This document shows, piece after piece, positions 22,780-33,500 of a DNA stretch of 64,000 nt. Below the pieces are notes generated by a model. That model was not told the DNA's origin. It searched no databases and was given only the letters and a program-made list of their open reading frames with translations. The DNA is from Yamagishiella unicocca (taxonomy: Eukaryota > Chlorophyta > Chlorophyceae > Chlamydomonadales > Volvocaceae), in the NCBI GenBank assembly GCA_003116995.1, contig BDSL01000008.1, positions 1,364,001 to 1,428,000 of the forward strand. Reading direction: 5' to 3'. A program made the translations under genes and the position numbers. Position 1 is the stretch's first letter, and each line of letters starts with the position of its first letter.

Positions 22780-25700
22780 ATGAGGGCATCGGCGATGCGT
22801 TCCTCTCCTGCTCTCGGCCGGCCTACCGCAGCGGTGGCCGCACGGCTGCCGCCGTACCTGCGCGCAGCTGCCACCAGCCGGAGGGCCTGCGTCGCGGTGG
22901 CAGCCACCATGAAGAACAGCCGCACGGCTGATCTGCGCAGGCTGCTGAAGGGCAGCGACATCCTACTGGTGAGATCGTTAACGTCAGCCTTTCAAAGGCC
23001 AGCATGTCTTCGGGGGCTCGCCACCCTGCCCTACGCTTCGAAGACCCCGCGAGGCGCACAGCGCGGCGTGAACTGCGCAAAACCCAATACAGCACGCGCA
23101 TAGCACGACTGCACATTGTACCGTATTGGGCTAGATGCAAGGAACTGTCCTAGGAGCTCAAACATACACCTGCAAATGCCCTTCCGGCCTAGGAGCCGAC
23201 CAGCGCCGAGCCAAGCCCCTGTGTCGCCACGCCCCCAGCACCGCGACCCACATCGCAGCCTCCAGCCACATCTCGCCCCCGCCCCGCATGCTGCGAACGC
23301 AGCCCATCCATCCACCCACTATGAATTGCCGTACACCCTCGCCGCTCTGCCGGACTGCCGGGCGCACAGGGACCATGCTGCCACGACGCGCTGTCGGCCC
23401 GGCTGATCGAGCAGGCGGGCTTCCCCTACGCCTTCATGAGCGGCTTCTGCACCGCTGGCGCCAGGCTGGGCGCCCCGGACACCGGGCTCATCTCGTACGC
23501 CGAGATGGTGGACACGGTGGGTGCGCGGCGCGGCACCGCGTAAGGCCCAGGGGCGCGGCAAAGCATGAGGCCTAGGGGCCTTATGCCGAAGCGGCAAAAT
23601 CCCCTCCCTTCCCCCCCTTCCCTCCCTGGGCTTGCTTTTAAGTAGGCGCGGTTTCCTGGCTCGTCATTCACTCCCCTGGCTCGCTCACCGGTAGTTTCGT
23701 CTCACTACGCCCCCCTGCCGCTGCCTCGGCCCCCTCCTGCCCCTCCTGCCCTCCTGCCCCTCCTGCTCCCTACTGCCCCTACTGCCCCTCCCGCCCCTGC
23801 TGCCCCTGCTGCCCCTCCCGCCCCTGCTGCCCCCAGGGTCGCAACATCCACGAGGCCACCCGTCACCTGCCCGTCATCGGTGACGGGGACACCGGGTACG
23901 GCAACGCCATGAACGTCAAGCGCACCGTACGAGGCTACGCCCAGGTACCGTACCGTCGCTCCGCAGCCGCCGCCGCCGTCGCCCCGTGGGTCCCGACCTC
24001 CGCGGCTGCGGCGACGAGCTGCAACGAGCGCAGCTCCGCCGCCCGATGTCCCACTCCCCATCCATACATCCTCACCTTTCTTCTTCCGCCCCAACATCCC
24101 ACTCCCCATCCATCCATACATACATCCATACATCCATACATACATACATCCTCACCTTTCTCCTATCTCAAAGCATCCCGTCCCGCAGCTCACTCCTACC
24201 AGTAGTGATGACTGCGCCCGCCCTCCCCGCACCAACCGTGTGCACCAAACGTGTCCTTGATCGGTTCCACGTTCCAGCGCGTCAAACCCTTCCGCACCCT
24301 CGTACCCCTTCCCGCCCCCAACCCCCCATCCCCCCTTCTCTCCAACCCCTCAGGCTGGCTTCGCGGGGATCCTCATCGAGGACCAGGTCGCACCCAAGAG
24401 CTGCGGCCACGTGCGGGGGAAGCGGGTGGTGGGGCGCGAGGAGGCGGTGTCGCGGATTCGGGCGGCGGTGGATGCAAGGTGGGGCGAGATGGGGGAGCCG
24501 CTCGGGGGCGGCACGGACAGGGGATGAGGCCGATGCAGAGTTGTGTCTTTTGGGGGGCACGCAAGCAAGCAAACGGCGGCATGTTGTTGCGAAAAATTGG
24601 ATGACGGTGTATTGATGTGGGTCAGGTAGTGATGGGGCACTGTTGCTGGTCAGGTAGTGATGCTGTAAAGGGGGCGATGGTGCTGTGGTGTGTGGGGGGG
24701 TACAGTAGGGGCTTAGGACTCTGTAGTGAGAACGTAACATTACCAAACACAGGAATCGAAAAGTGGAAGCAGGGTACTAGGTATGATACTAGGTGGGCAG
24801 CCGGCCTGCCTCCTTCTGGCAAACCCACCCTCGCATCGTCCAGCCTGCCCCAGTGCCCCCAGTGCCCACCCACCGGCCCACCCGCCTGCTCCTCAGTTCC
24901 CTATGTGCCCCGGCGGTGCTACTCCTCACCCACAGGGACGAGGGCGCCGACATCCTCATCGTGGCGAGGACGGACGCGCGGCAGGCAGTGTCGCTGGAGG
25001 AGGCGCTGTGGAGGGCGCAGGTAGGGGCAGGTGGGGGCAGGTAGGGGCAGGTAGGGGCAGGTGGGGGCAGGTGAGGGCAGATGCGGGCGGATGCGGGCGG
25101 ATGCGGGCGGGGGTGGAGGTGGGGCTGCGGAAATGGCGCCCGGGGTAGCGTAGAAACACGTGTTGATCACATGGGTCGCAGTAACGGATAGGACCCGGAG
25201 TGGGGGCTGCGGGGACGGGATGCAGTAGCGCAGCAAGCCCGGGGTTCCCTGCCTCCCACCAACAACCCCGCCGCCACCACCGCCACCACCACCACCACTT
25301 CCTGGCCTCCCCACGCCACCACCACCACCAAGCCCATGCGCCAACTATACTGCGCACGTTACATAAGCGGGTCTTTTTTGCAACCCCACCACCACCATCA
25401 CTTCCTGCCCTCCCCCACCCCACCCACCACCACCACCACCCACAGGCCTTCGCCGAGGCGGGCGCTGACGTGCTGTTCATCGACGCCCTGGAGAGTGAGG
25501 GCGAGATGCGCGCCTTCACCCAGCTGGGCGGCGCGGCGGCGGCAGTGCCCAAGGCAAGCCTGGCATGCGTGGTGCCGTACCCCGCGCGTGCGTCTCCCTC
25601 CCTTATGTCCAAAACCCTCAGACCCCTTTCCCCCCTCCCCTTCCTTGCCCGCCTCCCTCCCTCCCCTCCCCTGCTTGTTCTCGTCCGTTTTACTTATCTC

Positions 25701-27848
25701 CTTCAGTTCCGACCTACCTTTTTCACCGCACCCCCCACCCCTCCTGCCCGGGTCTTCACGCTACCCCCCACCCCTCCTGCCCGCAACCGGGTCTTCCCGC
25801 TACCCCCCTCCTGCCCCGTGGCCCCTCAGATGGCCAACATGCTGGAGGGCGGCGGCAAGACCCCGGTGCTACCCCCCTCGGCGCTGCAGGGCATGGGCTT
25901 CAAGCTGGTGGCCTACCCGCTGTCGCTGCTGGGGGTGTCCATTCGGGCCATGCAGGACGCGCTGGAGGGGCTGCGGCGCGGCCGGGTGCCGCCGGTGGAG
26001 GCGCTGGGCACGTTCGGGGGCATACAGGCGGCGGTGGGATTTCCGGTGAGACGGAGGGAGGGTGGCAAGGAAGCACGTGGAAATAGTATAGGAGAAAGAG
26101 AAGGGGTGGCCAGGAAGCCGGTAGGAGAAAGAGAAGGAGGAAGGCGCGTTCTGGACAAGCGTTTGGAGTTAGACAAGCGTTTGGAGTTACCATGGCTTGC
26201 TGGAGAGGGGGCCAGCGGGGCCATGGGCAGCGGGTTAAGGAGGTCGGAAGGTCGTGCAGCAGCTGCCTTCCGTGCGTCGTCACACAGCTGCCCTGCTTGA
26301 ATTGGTTTTGACGGTGCGCAGGAGTACTTCGAGGAGGAGAGGCGCTACGCCATCAGCGCGCACACCTCCTCGCCGGAAGCAGCGGCGCCGGAGGCTCCAC
26401 CGCGGTCGCCTCCGCCGCCCCCGCGGTCGACGCCGTCCATGCCGGTTGTGGAAGCGGAGGTGTACGAAGGTGTGTGGTGGCCATGATGAGGACGCAACGT
26501 TGCACCTGTCACGTTGGACGCCCACTGGTTGCGTGCATTGTGCGGTCCAGCCAGGCTGCCGTAGACCAGGTGCACGTGACTCTCTGCGGTGGACCAGGTA
26601 GACTCTCGTGACTCTCTGCCGTAGACCAGGTGCACGTGACTCGTGTTTTGCCGTAGCCGGCATAGCCGGTCACGCCCGCAGCTCACCCAACGAACGAACA
26701 CCGTAAGCGACCTCCAACCAACCTCCCACTCGCCAACGCACACCGTAACTTGCACACAGCAGCTTAAATTGTCTGCCGCCAACCACCCTCCCGTCCCATG
26801 GGTCGCAGGGAGGTCCTCCTCATCAACCAGCTGGCCGCTACCCACTGATTCCTCAACAGCCAAGCCCTCCTCCTCGGCCTCCTCCTCAGCCTCCTCCTCA
26901 GCCTCCTCCTCAGCCTCCTCCTTCAATTTGTCCAGCACGGCAGCGGGCCAGCAGCAACAGGACAGCAGCAGCAGCAGTAGCAACGACCCCAACTACCGGC
27001 GCAACCGCAGTCTGCGTGTGCGCATCTCTGATGCCAGCACGGGATTAGTCAAGCTGGAGACACGCGTCCCGGCCGGGTTCCTGAACGGCCTGACGGCGCT
27101 GGTGCCGCAGGTGTCGGGTTTCAACATCGAGGTGGGTGGCGGGGTGCGGGGAGGGGATAAGGGGGAGGGCTGGGCGCCTGACCAGCCATCTCTCGTGTCG
27201 TCTTCGCCGCCGGGGTTGCGTTATGTGTGTTTCCGGGAGTCAGCGGCAGCGGCAGCGGACGTGGTGCAGTGGTGATGCAGTGGTGATGCAGCATGGCCAG
27301 GCTCTCTTCCGGACACTGCAAGCGCCACTGGTTCCTGACCTCCGGCCGCCGCACTCTTCAGCTGTGCTCAGCGCTCAGCACCCGGCGTACTTCTCCAACC
27401 CAGGCCGTTGGTTCGGTGCGGCTGGGGTTCTGTCGCTTTCGTGTCCTCCAGTACCAGGCGATGTGCCCGGTCGGTTTCGTCTTTTGGTCTGGAGCCCACT
27501 TTAACACAAGTACTACTTCCCCAGGCGCGTCGCCTTGGCATCCTGCAGTGGGTTTCTTAAGTTACCCGCGCGCCGTGCTCCGGCCTCGCTGAAACGTGAT
27601 CCACCCATCTCTGGATCACGTCAGACTGCTCTTTACAGATGACGGTTTGGGTATATCAGATGACGGTCTGCGTTTCTTTTTCATACCAGTAGTAGCCCTA
27701 ACCCCTGCCCGAACACCCGCCGCCGCCCTCGAACCGACAGAAGCTGCTGGAGCAAGCCATGGCCCCGGGGGGCGTGCTGCCGCAGCCTGGACAGCCGCTG
27801 CTGACCCTCCCAACGGGGAACGACATCGTACAGATCTTCCTGGAGTAA
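22780..27848 (+). CDS. PEP mutase / isocitrate-lyase family enzyme, plastid-targeted, with extra C-terminal domain
   Basis: Ten exons, frame closed over 1,557 nt (518 aa): 22780-22968 (ATG), 23370-23516, 23837-23944, 24354-24478, 24936-25020, 25446-25553, 25830-26045, 26322-26469, 26809-27131, 27741-27848 (TAA). The first ~50 residues are Ala/Arg/Ser-rich and fit a plastid transit peptide. The catalytic barrel follows in order: CHDALSARL, SGFCTAGARLGAPDTG, IGDGDTGYGNAMNVKRTV (metal-binding Asp), EDQVAPKSCGH (catalytic Cys loop), ARTDARQAVSLEEALWR, FIDALESEGE and MANMLEGGGKTP. This is the carboxyvinyl-carboxyphosphonate phosphorylmutase-like / 2,3-dimethylmalate-lyase-like group; the true substrate is unknown. 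After the usual end (EYFEEERRYA) comes a Pro/Ser-rich linker and an ~80-residue domain starting LRVRISDASTGLVKLETRV and ending DIVQIFLE. Intron 6 starts with GC (AAG then GCAAGC). Confidence 0.9.
23720..23836. repeat. C/T-rich imperfect tandem repeat before a 3' splice site
   Basis: Imperfect units around CCCCTCCTGCCC and CCCCTGCTGC run into the acceptor CCCCCAG at 23836. It probably doubles as a long polypyrimidine tract. Confidence 0.7.
25021..25115. repeat. G-rich 10-bp tandem repeat starting at a 5' splice site
   Basis: GTAGGGGCAG/GTGGGGGCAG units begin exactly at the donor GT at 25021 and pass into GATGCGGGCG units. Several GT dinucleotides in the array could act as alternative donors. 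Confidence 0.75.
26557..26642. repeat. Imperfect direct repeat around GTAGACCAGGTGCACGTGAC
   Basis: Two near-identical copies (about 26557 and 26617) with a degenerate copy between them, in the PEP-mutase-like intron 8. Confidence 0.75.
27456..27504 (-). repeat. Interspersed repeat family 1, copy C
   Basis: Reverse orientation: GGCGATGTGCCCGG, then TTTTGGTCTGGAGCCCACTT. It lies in the last intron (27132-27740) of the PEP-mutase-like gene. TTACA is replaced by TTAAA here, so this copy is diverged. Confidence 0.78.
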
Positions 27849-30527
27849 TGACTGGCGCGGCCCAGATCCGGCCCATGCGGTTGTTCTATATCGCTAGTTC
27901 CTCGCCAACTGGAGATTTGATACGGTAGGCGACGGTGTGGTGGTGGTGGTGGTGGTGATGTCATGTGGTTGTTACCCGAAACCCTAAACCCTGGCGTAGG
28001 CTTGGGGCCGTCCTCATGGCACGTAGGTGAGCCAGCTCCGCTTACAGGTTGCGGGCTCGGACCCCTTTCGTTGTGGGTTGCGGGGTCACGACCGTTTCAG
28101 GATGTGCGGGTATGAGGCTGTCCTGCACGGCGCGCGGTGCAGAGGGGCCGACGCCTGTGCTGCGAAACAGCCGTAGTGAGCCCCGCCCTGGCCAGATGCG
28201 CGGGTTCGCGGGAATGTGTACGGCACTGGACGTCACGTCGCCGGCGGTGGGGCTGTAATCTTGGTGCGACGTGTCTGTGTTTTTAGCCGCGACAGCTTAT
28301 GTTCGCGGATATGAAGTAAGTCGGAAGTGCGCCGATGACGGCCGAGCATACGTGTAACACAGCAATCGTGTAATACAGTATATGGGCTGGCTAGGCTTGT
28401 AGGCTACTGTTGGTTCAAGGTGCATGGGCTACAGGTACAAGGTACATGGGCTGGCTAGGCTACTGTTGTTGCAATTAATGTTGTCGCTGCATACAGCCCA
28501 CGACAGCGGCTGGCGCGACCTGCCGGAACACGGAAGCAGCAGCCACGTCTACCGCCCTTCTTGCGCCCTTGGTGTACGTGCCACGACGCAGCACGTAACC
28601 TCGCACCCCAGGTGCCGGTTCCGCTACCACCGTATGTGGCCACTAGTGTTGAAAGGGCACGCGCGAGATGGCGGGAATGTGCTTCTCCGGCATGTAAATC
28701 AGCTGCGGCAGCTGCTCCTGGACGTAATCCGTACCAGGCGACGCCGTACATGATGACCCTGTCGTACTGCCATTTCCGAAGTCGTTGCCGTTACTGCTCC
28801 CCGCTGCCGAGCGGGTTCTGGTGTTCGCACAGATTGTGTCGTGACGTGCGGTTTACTTGGAGCGTGCGGCACTGTATCCGTGGTTGCGGGTGCTAAGCGT
28901 CGTTTGCCGCTTTTGCGTTGACCGAACCGCTTGACGTCAGGGTATGTACTGCGTCAGGTCGAGTCAGGTGGCCTTGCAGCACCTAATTGCTTGAAAGGGG
29001 CAATGTGTGCAAGCAGCAGTCGCGCGCGTAGCCCTGAACGTCCCTAGCGCCCTTGGTCGAAATGCCGGCAATGGGGCTTGACAGGGCTTGCGGCAGGGCA
29101 GGGCAGCGGACCAGCCCGGGGGGCCTATAGGGGCGGCAAGCAAAAGCTCGCTTCGGTATGCTACTGTCGGACATATGGGACTAGTTAAAGAACCCTACTT
29201 CGTGGATCTTGTCATCCTCGTAACGAACATTCGGGATTAGTCATTGTTATTTTTTGTTTGGCTTCTGTCGAGCCTGAGGAGGCTATGCGGGTGCAGGTAG
29301 GCGCCTCGATGCGACTCGACGTCCTGAAACCCAAAACACGTAGTCGCCAATTGGACGGGGCTGTTAGCACATCATGCCAGATGCGGATAGACAGTGGCCC
29401 CTCTTTCGGCCCAATTGCAAGCAACTCACATCGTGCTACGCGTGGTGCGCGGGGCTCCACACGGCTCCACCACCACTGGCACGTACGGCCCTGATGCTTC
29501 GTGGCTCGCAAGCCCCACGCATACAGTACAAGACACGGCATTTGTGAGATTCTGTAGCAAATTGAGGTGAGTTGCGACACGGGTTGCGGCAGTTGCTGAT
29601 GTCTGCACACCGTTTCTGATTCCCAAAATACTGGACAGCGTCCCTGCGAACTCGTTTTGTACAAGTCGGCTTTCGCTAAAGATAATATAAAAAAGTACAA
29701 CGTCGTGTAACCCTGGCCTTGATCGCCATCCATGTCTCTCGATGTCGGCGTGGTCGAAACCGGAAAAGGTGTCCAGTCCCATCGTGATGCCGTTTCCACA
29801 ATTATCCTTACCGTATCATAAGTCAAAGATCTCCAAAATTGTGATTAGGCGGTTGGAATGACACCCAGTGTTCGCGGGCGTGAAACCCTCATTGCGTTGC
29901 AGAGATCTGAGGGTGCCTCATTGTGTTGAATAGGGGACTGCTGAAGCTGAACACTGCGTCGCGACTGAGTTCGGACGTATCAAAACGGCGCTTCGCGGTG
30001 AGAAAACACCGACGCACGCCGCCACAGCCGCGTCTCAACGAGTTTAAATAGTGCAGTTTACAAAACCCAACGTGGGTTCCTTAGCGGTGCAAGCCGAGCA
30101 AGCTGACCGAGCAAACTCGTACAAACACTCAGCAGGCCTGCGGACGCCAACTCACCATAGGCTGACTGTTTCATTAAACACAGTCTTGCAACTGCACTTT
30201 CTATCATCCCGGGTGCCATTGGAAGCTGCTGCGCACAGCGGTCTGTACTGCTCGTCAAGCTTAGCATTTTTCGGCCACCCACATCGATATGCCGCGCTCG
30301 ATAGCAATGTTCTGTCAAACCGGATAGCTTATCGCTCTGGACGTAGCAGTCATGTCACCAAGACAATTGTGACGTATGCTCTGAGCTACGTTAAACATAA
30401 TGTCGGTGGTGGCCCCTTAAGGCGAATCTTCCTCTACGGTATAGGTTTCGTAGAATACCGTAGATGTTATAGCAGCTGCTGATTGCGCAAAATGCTTGTC
30501 GGCTGAGTTTTTTCAACGAAAGCCGGC
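27849..30527. other. Intergenic region between the PEP-mutase-like and monooxygenase genes
   Basis: About 2.7 kb without a supported gene. TGTAA at about 28254, 28347 and 28368 are candidate polyadenylation signals for the upstream gene. A TTTAAATAG element at about 30042-30050 is a possible TATA-like site for the monooxygenase gene, roughly 480 bp before its ATG. A short near-telomeric motif (AACCCTAAACCCT) is at 27976-27989. Confidence 0.45.
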
Positions 30528-33500
30528 ATGGAACAGACACGCCCCCACGATCACTTCTTCTTCGAAGGAGGAGGACTTGTCCCTCCCCCTGAACGGCTTC
30601 GCAAAGTATTGGTAGTTGGTTCTGGCGTAGCCGGGCTCCAGGCGGCACGACAGCTTCTCAAACTCGGCGCTCAGGTCCTTGTCTTGGAGGCGAATGATGA
30701 AGTGGGCGGCGTATGGATACGGAATTATATTGGCTTCGGACTTCAAGGTAAGTCGTGTTGGACCCTGGTTGCTTGTCAGGCTGCGAAAGCGTGATTCCAC
30801 CAGCACGTTTGCCTTTTGCGGGTTTCCACCGAACCTGCACCTCAAGTTATTATTCCGAACTCTTACGTATTTTGATGACACGCCGCGCACACGGCACACG
30901 GCCGACGCACCTCACAGCACCCGTAATGTATGGGGTGTTTAGCTCTGGCCGAATGCAGCCACGGGACGTTGTAGTGAACAAAATCAACCACGGTACTCAT
31001 TAATAATTCGCCGTCATGTTGGAAACACCGCGATATCTGCTGCCACGAGCTGCAAGCCTTTTGTTAAACCTGGGGGACGTGATTTTCCCCAGAACTCCCA
31101 GGAACCTGAACTGCTTGGAGCATTTCCGCACGCCGACCACCTGCACCTTGGCGCCCCCTCTGCCGCCAAGCCCACGTGCCCCCACCGGACGCACACTTTC
31201 CTCCTCAACAGTGCCATGGCGCATGTACCAGTTCCCGGAATTCCCATGGCCAAAGGACCTGCAGCCCTCCAGCGAGTACCCGACCGGCCAGGAGGTGTTG
31301 GAGTACGTGCAGGCGTACACCCGGCAGTACGACCTACGTCGCTACATCCGCTTCAACTGCAAGCTCCTAAGGCTGCGGTGGTGCGCAAACAGCCGCCAGT
31401 GGGATGCCCTCTATTGCGACACCTTTCAGGAGAAGTTCTTCAAGGTAGGATTCGGTCCCGCCCCGTCCACGAGTGCTGATGCCGCCTGACAGCTGCCTGA
31501 CATTTGAAGGATCTGGGGTCTGCAATCTGCAGTACGACGCGAGCTGGAGCCCGATCTTGCTTCCGAATATCCTTAGGTCCAGGAGGGAGGCCCTTCCTTT
31601 GCACGCCAGCTCAGGGTGTCCCCAGGCGCCCCAATAGACGCGGATCAGACCCCAGCCCACACCCCCGCCAGCCCACACACCCCCGCCAGCCCGGCCTTCC
31701 TCCGCACCCCTGCAGTCGGTGCCCTCCTGGCGCGATCCACACGCACCCACACGCACCCACACGCACCCGCATGCACCCACATGCACCCACGTCACTCGCC
31801 TCTTGCGCTTTTTTGTTCCAAAACTGCAAGGATGCACGGCACTGGCCCCCAGCACCGCACGGTTCACCCGTCGGTCTTCTGGGGTGGTGGCCTTCCGCGG
31901 TGGGTAGCTTGTCACCGTCCCCGCCGCCGCGCCTCCACCCCCCTGCCCAGGTGACCGTGGACTATGCCGTCATTTGCGCGGGCATCTACAGCCAGCCGTA
32001 TATCCCGGACTATGAGGTGCGTGACGTGCCTGTGGTGGCGCACCTGCAGCGCAGCTGCAGCGCAGCTGCAGCGCAGCGCAGCGCAGCGCAGCACCCCGAG
32101 GGCGGTGGAAACGGGGCTTGGATTAACCCGGGGGGTTGTAAGAGGATCCGCGAATCCACGGCCGACAAACCAGGGGGGAAAGGGATGGCGAGAAGCTCGT
32201 GGGGGAGAGCGGGGATTGGGTGAACCCGGGGGGGGGAGTCAGGCTGAATGAAGCAAAGGTTGAACGACGCAACGCCACAATAAGGAAAAGAACAGGAGGG
32301 AGGGAGGGCTGGAAACGGAAAGCGCCGGTATGTGGAAGGCCAATGGCGCGGGGAAAGAGCCGGGGAAAGGCGCGATGAGCCAGATGGGCTACGGGTGTCG
32401 GACTGGCGCTCATGTGTCGGGGCCTCCAGCGGAATGCGCAAGGCGAGGCGGCGATGTTGGTTTGGGCTGGCATGCGCCGCGGCCCCTCGGTGGACCAGGA
32501 ATCGGGAGCTTCCAGAAAGCGCTGCAGCAGATATGACAGGTTCCCCTCCCCCCTTCCGCTGCGTCCCCGCCGTAATTTCTCCCGTGTTTCCCCTCCCCCC
32601 TCCCTCCGCCCGCCTCCCTTCTCCGCTCTCCCCTCCTCCCCACCCAGGGCACTGACTCCTACGCCGGCATCCAGCTGCACGCCAAGGACTTCGTGGACTT
32701 GTCGCTGGCTCGCGGCCGCCGAGTGGTCATCGTGGGCGCCGGCAAGACGGCCCTGGACTGCGTCTCCTCCATCGTCGCCACCAACACCGCCACCTCCGTC
32801 ACCCTGCTCTACCGTCAGGCGCACTGGCCGCTGCCTCGCCGCATGCTGGGCACCTCGGTGCGCAAGCTGCTGTTCAATCGCGCCATGACTACCATGATGC
32901 CGCCGTACTATACGGCGGGCCAGGCGTCCAGCCTGGCGAGCAGGGCGGCGGCGCCGGTGAAGAAGCTGTTTTGGAGGAGCTTGGAGGTGAGGGAGGGGGA
33001 GCGGTGGCGGCGGGGTTGGTTGTGCGGGGCGGGGGGGAAGGGGGAGAGGCACGTGGGTGGCGGGTGGGCGGGTGGGGGTTGGGGGGTGGGGGGCGCGAGG
33101 GAAACAAAACCGGGGGCTGCAAAGATACCCGGTTACTCGACGTGGGAAGTGTTAACGGAGGGGAGCCGGGAAGACACGGTTACACGACGTAGGAATCGGG
33201 GCGGGAGGGTGATGTAACCGCCGGCATGGGCAGTGGAGGTGGCGGGGGTGTGTGTGGCTGCGGCTGGCTACCGAGGAAGCATCGCAGGCACAAGGGTGGT
33301 ACGCGAGGAAGCCGACCCTTTAGGCACGAGACAGGAAGGAGAGGGGGGGTTACTATCAAGAGAATGGCTTGGAACCAGGGGCACAAGGGGGGCCACAAAA
33401 TGGGGGCCGCATGAGGATCAGCAGAAATCAATCATGCACTTCGGCAGGCAGCACCAGCACCATTGGGGCCATGTGTACGGCGCCGCTTTGATTGCGAAAG

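Noticed and set aside
27525..27551. Possible small exon in the PEP-mutase-like gene
   Set aside because: Needs a weak GTTTCT donor and interrupts the GFNIE/KLLEQ join that fits the C-terminal domain; direct splicing 27131 to 27741 is phase-perfect.
29212..29826. 204-codon open frame on the minus strand between two genes
   Set aside because: Opens with TTG, contains no convincing domain, and codon use does not match local genes.
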